From: an uncultured Clostridia bacterium | Lineage (GTDB): Bacteria > Bacillota > Clostridia > Oscillospirales > Ruminococcaceae | DNA: 48,674 nt | Direction: 5' to 3' | NCBI GenBank assembly: GCA_946567425.1 | Contig: CAMNXF010000020.1 | Coordinates: 1-48,674 of the forward strand | Shown: one piece after another, positions 23,771 to 31,990 of the stretch | Layout: every line of letters begins with the position of its first letter | Numbering within the stretch: the stretch's first letter is position 1 | Notes under the pieces: model-generated | What the model was told of the DNA's origin: nothing | The model's database searches: none | What the model saw: the letters and a program-made list of their open reading frames with translations, nothing else | Program-made: the position numbers and the translations under genes

Positions 23771-26146
23771 ATGAACTACGGTCATTTTGACGAACAAAAC
23801 AAGGAATACGTTATAACCCGCCCCGATACGCCATCGGCTTGGGCGAACTATCTCGGCGACCCAAACTACGGCGCTATCATCTCGAATAACGCGGGCGGTT
23901 ACAGCTTCGAGAAGAGCGGCGCGAACGGACGCATTATCCGTTATCGTTTTAACGGCGTTGCCAACGATCAGCCCGGACGCTACGTCTACATCAAGGACAA
24001 TGAGAGCGGCGAGTACTGGAGCGGCTCATGGTCGCCCGTCTGCAAGCCCCTCGACGAGTACAAGAGTGAGTGCCGCCACGGCACGGCGTACACCGTCATC
24101 TCCTCGGAGTACAAGAAGATCAAGTCCGAGGTAGCCTACTACGTTCCGCAGGGACAGACCTATGAGGTATGGGCGGCGAAAATCACCAACACCGACGACA
24201 AACCCCGCAAGCTCTCCATAACGGGCTACTGCGAGTTCGTCAACGACAACAACTACGAGCAGGATCAGGTGAACCTCCAGTACACTCTGTTCATCACGCA
24301 TACCTATTTTAAAGGTAACTTCGTTCTCCAACGCCAGAACGAGCTTCAGGGCGGCAAGTCGCGTTTCCTCGGCGTTGCCAAGGCAAAGGTAGACGCTTAC
24401 TGCGGCGACCGCGACGCGTTTGTCGGCACATACAGAAGCTACGCGAACCCCAAGGGCGTCGAGGAGGGCTTAAAGGGCGACCTCAACTACTGCGGCAACT
24501 CCTGCGGCGCGCTCCAAAGCGACATCGTGCTCCAACCCGGCGAGACAAAGGAGCTCACCTACATTCTCGGTCAGAAAGACGAGAACACCGCAAAGGAGCT
24601 TATCGCGAAGTACGAAAAAGACGGCGTCGTCGAAAAGGAGCTTGACGAGCTGAAAAATTACTGGCACAGCAAGCTCGACAACCTCCAGGTCAACACTCCC
24701 GACCCCAACTTCAACAATATGGTCAACACCTGGAACGCATACAACTGCTTTATCACGTTTATCTGGTCGCGCGCGGCTTCGTTCCAGTACTGCGGACTGC
24801 GTAACGGCTTCGGCTACCGCGACACCGTTCAGGATATTCAGGGAATTATTCACCTTGCTCCCGAAATGGCAAAGGAGCAGATAGTGTTTATGCTGTCCGC
24901 TCAGGTAACGAACGGCGCGGGTCTGCCGCTCGTTAAGTACACTCACAACGCGGGTCACGAGAACACTCCCGACGATCCCGAGTACGTTAAGGAAACGGGA
25001 CACCCGTCCTACCGCGCAGACGACGCGCTCTGGTTGTTCCCGACCGTTTCGAAGTATATCGGCGAGAGCGGCAACACGGCGTTCCTCGACGAGGAGATTT
25101 TCTATGCGAATGACGGCGAAAAGGGCACGGTTTACGACCACCTCAAGAGAGCGATCTCGTTCTCGATGAATAATCTCGGCAACCACGGAATGCCCGCGGG
25201 TCTGCACGCCGACTGGAACGACTGCCTGCGTCTCGGCAAAAAGGGCGAGAGCACGTTCGTCGCGTTCCAGCTCGTTTACGCGATAAAGATACTGCGCGGC
25301 TACGCCGTTGAGAAGAACGATACCGAGTACGTAAAGTACCTCGACGACATCAACGCAAAGCTCACGGATATCCTCAACGCTTGCTGGAACGAGGACAGAT
25401 TTATTCGCGGCTACAAGGAGGACGGCGAGGTCATCGGAAAGCGCACCGACCCCGAGGCTTCCATGTGGCTCAATCCGCAGTCGTGGGCGGTCATCTCGGG
25501 CTTCGCGACCAAGGAGCAGGCGGAAGCGGCGCTCAACAGCGTGGAGCGCGAGCTGAACACTCCCTACGGCGCAATGGTAATGTATCCGCCGTATGTAGAC
25601 CACGCGTTCGACGGTGCGCTTATGCACTGCTTTAACGCTTGCATTAAGGAGAACGGCGGCATCTTCTCGCAGCCGCAGGGCTGGCTGATACTCGCTGAGG
25701 CGAAGCTCGGACGCGGCGATATGGCGTACAAGTATTGGACTGAGGCTGCTCCTGCGACCTACAACGACGAAGCGGAAAAGCGCGAGCTTGAGCCTTACGT
25801 TTACGGGCAGTTCGTTGAGGGCAAGGACAGTCCGTTCGCGGGCAGAGCGCACGTTCACTGGCTGACGGGCACCGCGTCCACCGTAATGGTAGGCACGACC
25901 GAGGGTATTCTTGGACTGAACCCGAACACAAAGGGCTTGGTTATCGACCCGTCGATACCGTCCGCTTGGAAGGAGTTCACTATGAAGAAGAACTTCCGCG
26001 GTCACAAGCTGAACATCACGGTCAAGAACCCGAACGGTTCGCAGCACGGCGTTAAGTCCGTAACGGTAAACGGCGAAAAGCTCCCCGAGAACCTCATCAC
26101 CGAGAGCGTTCTCAAGGACGTAAACGAAGTAATTATCGAAATGTAA
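23771..26146 (+). CDS. Cellobiose phosphorylase (GH94)
   Basis: 791 residues, near the family's usual 810. The enzyme splits imported cellobiose with phosphate into glucose-1-phosphate and glucose, saving ATP. The N-terminal beta-sandwich (about 1-280) is followed by the alpha/alpha barrel with GYRDTVQDIQG and the catalytic-acid region HADWNDC (His479-Cys485, general acid Asp484 by comparison with the Cellvibrio gilvus enzyme). There is no signal peptide, so it is cytoplasmic. The ATG follows CGGAGG. It is a single-gene transcript between two terminators, and complements the secreted polysaccharide hydrolase upstream. Confidence 0.95.
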   Translation: MNYGHFDEQNKEYVITRPDTPSAWANYLGDPNYGAIISNNAGGYSFEKSGANGRIIRYRFNGVANDQPGRYVYIKDNESGEYWSGSWSPVCKPLDEYKSECRHGTAYTVISSEYKKIKSEVAYYVPQGQTYEVWAAKITNTDDKPRKLSITGYCEFVNDNNYEQDQVNLQYTLFITHTYFKGNFVLQRQNELQGGKSRFLGVAKAKVDAYCGDRDAFVGTYRSYANPKGVEEGLKGDLNYCGNSCGALQSDIVLQPGETKELTYILGQKDENTAKELIAKYEKDGVVEKELDELKNYWHSKLDNLQVNTPDPNFNNMVNTWNAYNCFITFIWSRAASFQYCGLRNGFGYRDTVQDIQGIIHLAPEMAKEQIVFMLSAQVTNGAGLPLVKYTHNAGHENTPDDPEYVKETGHPSYRADDALWLFPTVSKYIGESGNTAFLDEEIFYANDGEKGTVYDHLKRAISFSMNNLGNHGMPAGLHADWNDCLRLGKKGESTFVAFQLVYAIKILRGYAVEKNDTEYVKYLDDINAKLTDILNACWNEDRFIRGYKEDGEVIGKRTDPEASMWLNPQSWAVISGFATKEQAEAALNSVERELNTPYGAMVMYPPYVDHAFDGALMHCFNACIKENGGIFSQPQGWLILAEAKLGRGDMAYKYWTEAAPATYNDEAEKRELEPYVYGQFVEGKDSPFAGRAHVHWLTGTASTVMVGTTEGILGLNPNTKGLVIDPSIPSAWKEFTMKKNFRGHKLNITVKNPNGSQHGVKSVTVNGEKLPENLITESVLKDVNEVIIEM

Positions 26147-26164
26147 TTTGTCCTATAAACACGG

Positions 26165-26198
26165 CGCAGCGGCACAACAATGCCGTTGCGTTTTTATT
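26165..26198. terminator. Terminator between convergent genes
   Basis: CGCAGCGGCA (26165-26174) pairs with TGCCGTTGCG (26181-26190), followed by TTTTTATTTTT. It ends the phosphorylase transcript. Confidence 0.88.
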
Positions 26199-27156
26199 TT
26201 TCGTTGATCGAGATATAGAACAACTCGACCGAAATTTCGGTTATATCCTGCGCGACGGGAGTCTGAAGTACGGAGGATTTAAGCGGCAGACCGTGTTCGC
26301 CCGCGCTCTTGTCAGTCTTGTGCGTTACCATGACCAATGACGCCGAATTACCTGATGCCGTTCCGATTTTCTTGTCAAGACTTTCGGTGAGATCAAAGCA
26401 GAACGAAATATCCTCATTGCACTCATATTCGATAACAACATACCGCATATCCCTTGGACAATGCTGCTCCGTGATCTCGACCGCTCTTCTTTTCATATCC
26501 GCGAGCTGCTCCTCGGAAAACTTTTCGCGCGCTCTCGGATCGGAGTACGTTTTCTCAATCTCCTCAAAAACGTCAATCAGGTAAACATTGTTGATAAAGC
26601 ACGGTATGGTTTTGCTGCCGCTCTCAAGCGAACAATCATAAGGCTCGCCTATTTTAAGCAGAAATTGCCATTCGACAAACGAATATTTCGGCACTTTTTT
26701 ATAAACAAGCCCGACTTCGCCGTCAATTTCGGGAATTTCACCGTACTCGATATCATAAGAATACAGCGCAAGATGTTCCCAATCTATGTATTTCAGCTCC
26801 TCAGGCGCGCTCCAGCCCTCGCGCATAAATTCGCAGAACAGCGATATATCGTCTGTGTATCTCATGGGGGAACCTTGAGCGCTGTGCGATAGATATTCCT
26901 TTTCTCCGATCGTCACTTTGGTTAGCGAGGGAAATTCGTTGAGCAACCGGCTCTTTGTGACCTCACGATGCGTTTCCTCATATTCTTGTTCGTGTTCGCG
27001 TTCGTAATAATTTTCAATAACGTGCAGCCTAAGTCCGTTCTCATACGAAAAACCGAGTACATACCTTAACGTGCCGTCGTCCTCGTTCCAAGAGATCGTT
27101 TCCCCGATAGGCAGAACCTTTCTGTCCGTATGTATTTCCAAAGCCCCGAAATTCAT
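26194..27156 (-). CDS. Hypothetical protein, 320 residues
   Basis: I do not recognise this family. The product is acidic and rich in Tyr, Glu and aromatic residues, with no signal peptide or membrane segment. The start at 27156 (MNFGALEIH) follows CGGAGA; a longer frame to 27273 lacks a ribosome site and runs into the kinase gene. It is the last gene of the minus-strand run ending in the shared terminator, 38 bases after the kinase gene. Confidence 0.75.
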   Translation of the reverse strand: MNFGALEIHTDRKVLPIGETISWNEDDGTLRYVLGFSYENGLRLHVIENYYEREHEQEYEETHREVTKSRLLNEFPSLTKVTIGEKEYLSHSAQGSPMRYTDDISLFCEFMREGWSAPEELKYIDWEHLALYSYDIEYGEIPEIDGEVGLVYKKVPKYSFVEWQFLLKIGEPYDCSLESGSKTIPCFINNVYLIDVFEEIEKTYSDPRAREKFSEEQLADMKRRAVEITEQHCPRDMRYVVIEYECNEDISFCFDLTESLDKKIGTASGNSASLVMVTHKTDKSAGEHGLPLKSSVLQTPVAQDITEISVELFYISINEK

Positions 27157-27193
27157 AGAAAATCTCCGATCTAAACTCACATAAGTTTTGCCC

Positions 27194-27655
27194 TTATTTG
27201 TCCTTTTTCCGCCGATATTCCGGCAGAAACACAAATCCCCAAGCCGCCGCGAGAGCAAGCACAAGCGCCGCAAGCCGCGCGGGTTCGCTGAAATAAAGAA
27301 AGATCAGCGAAAAAATATCCGTATTCCAGAATAACAAAAAGCCTACAGCCGCCGCGCTTGTCGCCGCGATAAGCACGCCGCCCGCCGCGCAGTCCTTGGC
27401 GAGTTTTATTCGGTGACTGTTTTCCTCCGTAACCTTGTCGGCGAGCTTCTCAATGCCCGTGTTGACGATTTCGAGCGCGATTACCGACGAGCACGCGAGT
27501 ATAAGTATCGCCCAGCGCTCGGGCGTGAACGAGTAAAACCTCGCAGCAAAAAAGACGACGAATGCCGCCGCGCATATATGAAAACGGAAGTTCCGTCCGC
27601 CGAACGCGGCAACGATACCGCGCCCCGCGTAGTAAAAGCTCTTGAAAAATTTCAT
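27194..27655 (-). CDS. dgkA: Diacylglycerol/undecaprenol kinase family protein
   Basis: 153 residues of the small integral-membrane kinase family. EIVNTGIEKLADKVT with the later KLAKDCAAGG holds the conserved catalytic Glu and Asp residues. Gram-positive members phosphorylate undecaprenol, feeding the cell-wall lipid carrier. There are three to four hydrophobic segments, plus a C-terminal extension with one extra segment and a basic tail (YRRKKDK). Its ATG overlaps the ybeY stop (ATGA), so the genes are translationally coupled. Confidence 0.9.
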   Translation of the reverse strand: MKFFKSFYYAGRGIVAAFGGRNFRFHICAAAFVVFFAARFYSFTPERWAILILACSSVIALEIVNTGIEKLADKVTEENSHRIKLAKDCAAGGVLIAATSAAAVGFLLFWNTDIFSLIFLYFSEPARLAALVLALAAAWGFVFLPEYRRKKDK

Positions 27656-28122
27656 CGTGTAATTCCCAGTTGTTGTAAGACCTTTTCCTGTTTCGCGAAC
27701 ATTTCTTTTTCCTCGTCCTCGGTCATATGATCGTAGCCGAGCAGATGGAACAGCGAATGCGTAATTAAAAACGCGACCTCGCGGCGAAAGCTGTGTCCGT
27801 ATTCCTCCGCTTGTGCGTTCGCCTTTTCGAGCGAGATCACGATATCGCCGAGCAGTATCGCATCAGTGTCGGGGTCGACCTCGAAGCCATCCTCGTCTCC
27901 AAGCGGAAACGAAAGCACGTCCGTTTCGCGGTCGATCTCACGGAACTCGGCGTTCATTTCGCGGATACGCGCGTTGTCGACCAGCGTCACCGAGACCTCT
28001 GCGCCGTCCTCGATATTCTCCTCCGCAAGCGCCGCCGCCGTGCATTGCTCGATCAGCTTTTCCATATCCTCGGGTGGGGATAGCTTGTCCTGCTCGTTAT
28101 TGTAGTCTATAAAAATTCTCAT
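27652..28122 (-). CDS. ybeY: Endoribonuclease YbeY (rRNA maturation factor)
   Basis: 156 residues, typical size. The zinc-binding motif HSLFHLLGYDH (H..H.LGYDH) lies near residues 120-130. LNAEFR-type and RETDVLSFPLG blocks are family signatures. YbeY takes part in 16S rRNA 3' processing and ribosome quality control. It sits directly downstream of phoH and upstream of dgkA, the conserved Firmicutes order. The ATG follows AAGGAGAA. Confidence 0.95.
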   Translation of the reverse strand: MRIFIDYNNEQDKLSPPEDMEKLIEQCTAAALAEENIEDGAEVSVTLVDNARIREMNAEFREIDRETDVLSFPLGDEDGFEVDPDTDAILLGDIVISLEKANAQAEEYGHSFRREVAFLITHSLFHLLGYDHMTEDEEKEMFAKQEKVLQQLGITR

Positions 28123-28140
28123 GGGTTCTCCTTAAAGCCT

Positions 28141-29127
28141 TCAGTTTTTCCATGTTCCCTTGCCCGTTTTCGCGCTGCCCTGATATTCGTCATACGCCTT
28201 GACGATATCCTGTACCAGCTTATGCCGCACGACGTCCTTTTCGGTGAAGCGGTTCTGCGCTATATCCTCGACGTTTCGGAGGACCTTCAGCGCCTCGATA
28301 AGCCCCGATTTTTTCGTTTCGGGGAGATCTATCTGCGTGATGTCGCCTGTTATCACCATTTTTGAGTTGAACCCCAGACGCGTGAGGAACATTTTCATCT
28401 GCTCGCGCGTGGTGTTCTGCGCTTCGTCGAGGATTATAAAGCTGTCGTCGAGCGTGCGCCCTCTCATGTAAGCGAGCGGCGCGACCTCTATCGCTCCGTG
28501 CTCCGACAGCCGCGCGAATGCCTCCTGTCCGAACATCTCAAAAAGCGCGTCGTAAAGCGGGCGTAAATACGGGTCGACCTTGTTCTGCAGGTCGCCCGGA
28601 AGAAATCCCAGCTTTTCACCTGCCTCAACGGCAGGGCGCGTGAGGATAATGCGCTGTACCTGTTTCTGCTTGAACGCAGTCACGGCGAGCGCCACCGCAA
28701 GGTAGGTCTTACCCGTACCCGCGGGTCCCACGCCGAACGTTATCGTATTTTTGCGTATCATATCGCAGTACTTTTTCTGCCCGACTGTCTTGGGCTTTAT
28801 CGGCTTGCCCGAGTAGCTCACGCAAACGCAGTCGCCGCTTATTGCCGCGATCTCGTTTTCCTCGCCGTCGTTCACCATTGCTATGGCGTAGCGGACGTTT
28901 TGCTCCTCGATAGCTTCTCCGCGCGAAAAGCTATCGCAGAGCGTTTTCACCGCCTTTTCCGCCTTTGCGACGGCAAGCTCGTCGTCGCCCGTTACCTTCA
29001 CCTCGCCGCCGCGCGAGAAAATCGTCACGGAAAACGCTTTCTGTATAAGATTTATATTCCTGTCAAATTCACCGAATACTGCGCGGAGCTGCTCGGTGTT
29101 GGTCATTGTTATCGTCGTATCTGCCAT
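28141..29127 (-). CDS. PhoH-family ATPase
   Basis: 328 residues. The Walker A motif is GPAGTGKT and Walker B is FIILDEAQNTT, both diagnostic of PhoH. A short KH-like N-terminal region (about 1-95) precedes the ATPase. PhoH proteins are linked with RNA metabolism, and their conserved neighbour is ybeY, as here. The start at 29127 follows GGAAAGGA. Confidence 0.93.
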   Translation of the reverse strand: MADTTITMTNTEQLRAVFGEFDRNINLIQKAFSVTIFSRGGEVKVTGDDELAVAKAEKAVKTLCDSFSRGEAIEEQNVRYAIAMVNDGEENEIAAISGDCVCVSYSGKPIKPKTVGQKKYCDMIRKNTITFGVGPAGTGKTYLAVALAVTAFKQKQVQRIILTRPAVEAGEKLGFLPGDLQNKVDPYLRPLYDALFEMFGQEAFARLSEHGAIEVAPLAYMRGRTLDDSFIILDEAQNTTREQMKMFLTRLGFNSKMVITGDITQIDLPETKKSGLIEALKVLRNVEDIAQNRFTEKDVVRHKLVQDIVKAYDEYQGSAKTGKGTWKN

Positions 29128-29145
29128 AGTGTTCCTTTCCGTAAA

Positions 29146-29673
29146 TTATCGTCTGTATTTTTCAATAGTTTCATCGCTCCATATCTGGGCTTCGATATAC
29201 TTCACGTTCCCATATTCATTTTCCTGCGGCATTCCGTATCTTTTAATAAGATCGAGAATGCCCTCGTAATCATAAAGCCGCTTGCGGTATTCCAAGCCGT
29301 CGTTTACGCGCGGACTGAACGTCGGGTGAGAATCTCCGTAGGTAAAAGAAACTGTCCTCAAATCAAACTCGGTAATGGGTATCTTAATAAAAGCGCTGTT
29401 TTCAAACCAACCTGACAGCCATTCGCACTCCCCCACCACCATATAATGCGGAGCGTTTCTTCTCATTATTCCGCCAAGCTCCGCAAATTTTTCACGCATG
29501 ATACCCTCGTAATAAAGGCGATCAGCCACATATTCGGTGTGACGTTTCGCCGCCTGCGAAGCGGGAGTTCCGCGTTTTATTTCTTCAAGTATCATTTCCG
29601 CTTTCTCGCGCGGCAAATCGGACAGATTTAAAAACGGCTCGCGTGAACTGTCATAATAATGATAAAGGTACAT
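29146..29673 (-). CDS. Hypothetical protein, 175 residues
   Basis: Unrecognised family. It begins MYLYHYYDSSREPFLN and is rich in Tyr, Glu and Arg, with no membrane segment. The start at 29673 follows GGGAGGA; an upstream in-frame ATG at 29697 overlaps nothing but has no ribosome site. It lies 18 bases from phoH and is probably co-transcribed with it. Confidence 0.75.
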   Translation of the reverse strand: MYLYHYYDSSREPFLNLSDLPREKAEMILEEIKRGTPASQAAKRHTEYVADRLYYEGIMREKFAELGGIMRRNAPHYMVVGECEWLSGWFENSAFIKIPITEFDLRTVSFTYGDSHPTFSPRVNDGLEYRKRLYDYEGILDLIKRYGMPQENEYGNVKYIEAQIWSDETIEKYRR

Positions 29674-29708
29674 TTTTCCTCCCGATTGACAAGGCAATAG
29701 TCGACTTT

Positions 29709-30164
29709 TTATCCCTCATAAAGCGAATAGCTCTCGCTGTCCGACGACGCGGGAACGTATGCGCTTTTGCCGAGCGCCGCGCCGCGTTTCATATACGCTG
29801 TTATCAGCTCACGGCTGAGATTTGTAAGGTCGGCACGCGCGAGCGCTTCTTTTGCCGTGAGCAGCAGAACCTCGCTGTTTTCGTGACCGTCGCTTCTCGG
29901 AGTGCCGCCAACATATTCCATTACAAACACCACGCACCATTGCTTTGTCTTGAACTGCACAGCAAGCACCGAACGCGCCTTTGCGAAAACTCCCGTTTCC
30001 TCAAGAAGCTCACGCTCTGCAGCCCTGTCGGGAAGCTCGCCCTCGCACACGAAGCCGCCCGGCAGCAGAATTCTGTCCTTTGCCGTGCCGTAGGTGTGCC
30101 GCACCAGCAGAATCTTTCCGTTTATCTCGGTTATTCCGCAGACCGTGTAGTATTTATTGTTCAT
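29709..30164 (-). CDS. Nudix hydrolase
   Basis: 151 residues. The Nudix box GGFVCEGELPDRAAERELLEETG is complete (G-x5-E-x7-R-E-L-x-E-E-x-G), so metal-dependent hydrolysis of a nucleoside-diphosphate-linked compound is expected; the substrate is not predictable. The start at 30164 follows AAAGGGG and lies 1 base after the lipase-like gene stop, indicating coupling. Confidence 0.88.
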   Translation of the reverse strand: MNNKYYTVCGITEINGKILLVRHTYGTAKDRILLPGGFVCEGELPDRAAERELLEETGVFAKARSVLAVQFKTKQWCVVFVMEYVGGTPRSDGHENSEVLLLTAKEALARADLTNLSRELITAYMKRGAALGKSAYVPASSDSESYSLYEG

Positions 30165-30165
30165 T

Positions 30166-31500
30166 TCAGTAGCCCCTTTCGCGCAGGTCGGAAACCATCT
30201 GCACATAAAATTCGCGAACGTCGAAGCCCTTGATATTCTCGCGGTTGAGGTCGATCATATCCGCATGAGTGATACCGCGCTTTGCGGGAGGGTATATCGG
30301 CGTGAACTTCTCTCCCCACGGTGCGGAGTCAAGCGCCACAAGACCGTCGTTGTCGCCGTCGAATTTCTTGACGACGGGGTAGGAGAAGTTTAACGGAAAT
30401 CGCGTTCCGCGCAGCTTGACCGCCTTTGAGCCATAGGATTGGTACATAACGTCGGGGCTGTCCAAAATCTCCTTGTTGAATTGCTCGCAGTAGCTGTTGG
30501 TAAGGCATTTCACCGCTGACATAAAATCGGGCGAGTTGTCGCCGAGCGCGTAAAACATCTTGTTGTAGGTTTTTTCGACGAAGTTCTTTATGCGCTCAGG
30601 AGCAGCGCCGAGCAAATATTCCGCGAAAATGCAGCCCCTGTGCGGGGTGTTTATCGTCGTGAGCGTCGCGACGTATTTGTCGCAGCCAAGCTTGGAAATG
30701 GCATAGCGCGAGTCCAGCCCGCCCTTGGAGTGCGCAATGATATTTACCTTGCCGCAGCCCGTGCGCATAACGATCTCCTCGATCTTCTTCGCGAGTTCCT
30801 CGGAGCTCTGCTCTATCGAGAGCGCGCTCTGCTGCTCGCCGTAGTAGACCTCCGCACCGTTTTTCTCAAGCTCCGCGGGTATTCTCCCCCAGTAGTTGAG
30901 CAGTCGGCTGTCACGGAAGAACACGCCGTGCACCAGCAGAACGGGGTATTTCGTAGCGCATATCCTGTCTTCCTTGCGGCTCTCGTTGAGCTTGTACTTT
31001 TCTGTCTCGAAAATGGTTTCGGATTTGACGCGGACGTAAATTATCATCAGCATAACAAGATTGGCGATCGGAATAAGCCCGAAAACTATCCCAAGTACGC
31101 GATAGCGTATGCCAAGCTGCACCGAGGTCACATAAACGCGGATTATGCCGTTCCAGAAGATCGCCGCCTCGCAGAGTATCAGCACCGCCGCGTAGATGAT
31201 ATAGCGCAGATAATCGGTGCTGCCGCCGATAAGCTCGTAAATGCAGATGCCGACAAACGGCGCGGAAGCCGCGCACGTCACCCAGAACGCGAGAATAAGC
31301 TCCGCGCCGTCGCCGAGAATTTTCAGCCGCAGCGTCGGATATTTCCTCAATGTCGGGAAAACATTAAAGAAAATAAAGTATATCAGCAGGACAGCCCCAA
31401 GCGATATTTGCAGTGCGAGCGGAGCGCCCGTCAATATTATCGGCAGATTTATCCCGAACACAAGCAGTATCCAGTGCAGGATTCTTATAAAAACTTTCAT
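30166..31500 (-). CDS. Membrane-anchored lipase-like alpha/beta hydrolase
   Basis: 444 residues. About five hydrophobic segments fill residues 7-157 (for example 12-23, 27-47, 66-90, 98-118, 135-155). The cytoplasmic or exposed hydrolase domain follows: VHG (191-193) oxyanion region, nucleophile Ser258 in AHSKGG, an Asp in DGDNDGLV and a His near THADMID, the layout of triacylglycerol lipases/PGAP1-type esterases. The substrate is probably a lipid or acyl ester. It is the first gene of the minus-strand run, with its own promoter overlapped by a palindrome. Confidence 0.85.
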   Translation of the reverse strand: MKVFIRILHWILLVFGINLPIILTGAPLALQISLGAVLLIYFIFFNVFPTLRKYPTLRLKILGDGAELILAFWVTCAASAPFVGICIYELIGGSTDYLRYIIYAAVLILCEAAIFWNGIIRVYVTSVQLGIRYRVLGIVFGLIPIANLVMLMIIYVRVKSETIFETEKYKLNESRKEDRICATKYPVLLVHGVFFRDSRLLNYWGRIPAELEKNGAEVYYGEQQSALSIEQSSEELAKKIEEIVMRTGCGKVNIIAHSKGGLDSRYAISKLGCDKYVATLTTINTPHRGCIFAEYLLGAAPERIKNFVEKTYNKMFYALGDNSPDFMSAVKCLTNSYCEQFNKEILDSPDVMYQSYGSKAVKLRGTRFPLNFSYPVVKKFDGDNDGLVALDSAPWGEKFTPIYPPAKRGITHADMIDLNRENIKGFDVREFYVQMVSDLRERGY

Positions 31501-31534
31501 GACAGATTATCCTCAAACAAATTCTTTTAATACT

Positions 31535-31569
31535 ATTATACAACCGTTGGCAGCTTTTGTCAACGGTTG
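31535..31569 (-). promoter_or_regulatory. Lipase-like gene promoter with internal palindromic operator
   Basis: On the minus strand, TTGACA (31563-31558) and TATAAT (31540-31535) are 17 bases apart. CAACCGTTG (31541-31549) and CAACGGTTG (31561-31569) form a 9-bp perfect inverted repeat with an 11-base gap, exactly between and over the two boxes. This is a classic repressor geometry. The same sequence occurs once more in the rpiR leader (about 37722-37732). Confidence 0.8.
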
Positions 31570-31620
31570 TTTGAATAAATCCGCCGCAGCCGTTAAAACT
31601 AATTCCCACGGAGGTGCGCA

Positions 31621-31746
31621 ATGAATATGATAATCTGCGGCGAGGACTGCCGCCACCAGAAGGACGGATATTGTATGCTTGACGACCTTACTCACGCGAA
31701 CGCTCTTGCTTCGTCGGACTGCCGTTATTTTGAGAAACGCAAATAA
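31621..31746 (+). CDS. Small cysteine-rich protein, 41 residues
   Basis: An ATG at 31621 follows ACGGAGGTG at ideal spacing. The product has the pattern CGEDCRHQKDGYCMLDD followed by a last Cys, like the tiny CxxC...C proteins common in Clostridia and often misannotated as hydroxymyristoyl-ACP dehydratase. Four Cys may bind a metal. Divergent from the lipase-like gene and followed by a hairpin. Function unknown. Confidence 0.75.
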   Translation: MNMIICGEDCRHQKDGYCMLDDLTHANALASSDCRYFEKRK

Positions 31747-31750
31747 ACTT

Positions 31751-31780
31751 TATCCCAAGGTAAAACGCCTTGGGATAGCT
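31751..31780 (+). terminator. Hairpin after the small cysteine-rich gene
   Basis: TATCCCAAGG (31751-31760) is perfectly complementary to CCTTGGGATA (31768-31777). The following tract (GCTTTGGG) is poor in T, so termination may be partial. Confidence 0.6.
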
Positions 31781-31782
31781 TT

Positions 31783-31990
31783 GGGCAACACCGCACAATT
31801 ACCGGCTAACGCCTTTGCCGTTCGCTTGCCTGCATTTTTTCCGTCATAGGGTTGACCCTTGGTCAATTCGTGCACAATTCGTCCTAGCAAGGTATACTGC
31901 TTTATGCCGTCCTCATTATACAATCTGTTATACGATCTGACGAAAAATCTGACTGCGCGATCGGACGACAATAATTGTGCGGTGTTGCCC
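31783..31990. mobile_element. MITE, 208 bp with 19-bp perfect terminal inverted repeats
   Basis: GGGCAACACCGCACAATTA (31783-31801) is the exact reverse complement of 31972-31990. The interior has a minus-strand peptide-like frame (GRIVHELTKGQPYDGKNAGK) that may be a leftover of the parent transposase, and a small TTGACC/GGTCAA hairpin. The flanks share TT, a possible target duplication. It is non-autonomous and lies between the small cysteine-rich gene and the phage tail-like gene, directly beside the stop codon of the latter. Confidence 0.85.

Noticed and set aside
24470..26047. 525-codon open frame antisense to cellobiose phosphorylase
   Set aside because: It is a composition shadow of a clear GH94 gene, with no initiation signals.
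31751..31777. Similarity of this hairpin to the 48137-48160 hairpin
   Set aside because: Both have CCC.AAGG/CCTTG.GG arms, but the flanks do not align and such arms are common in terminators.
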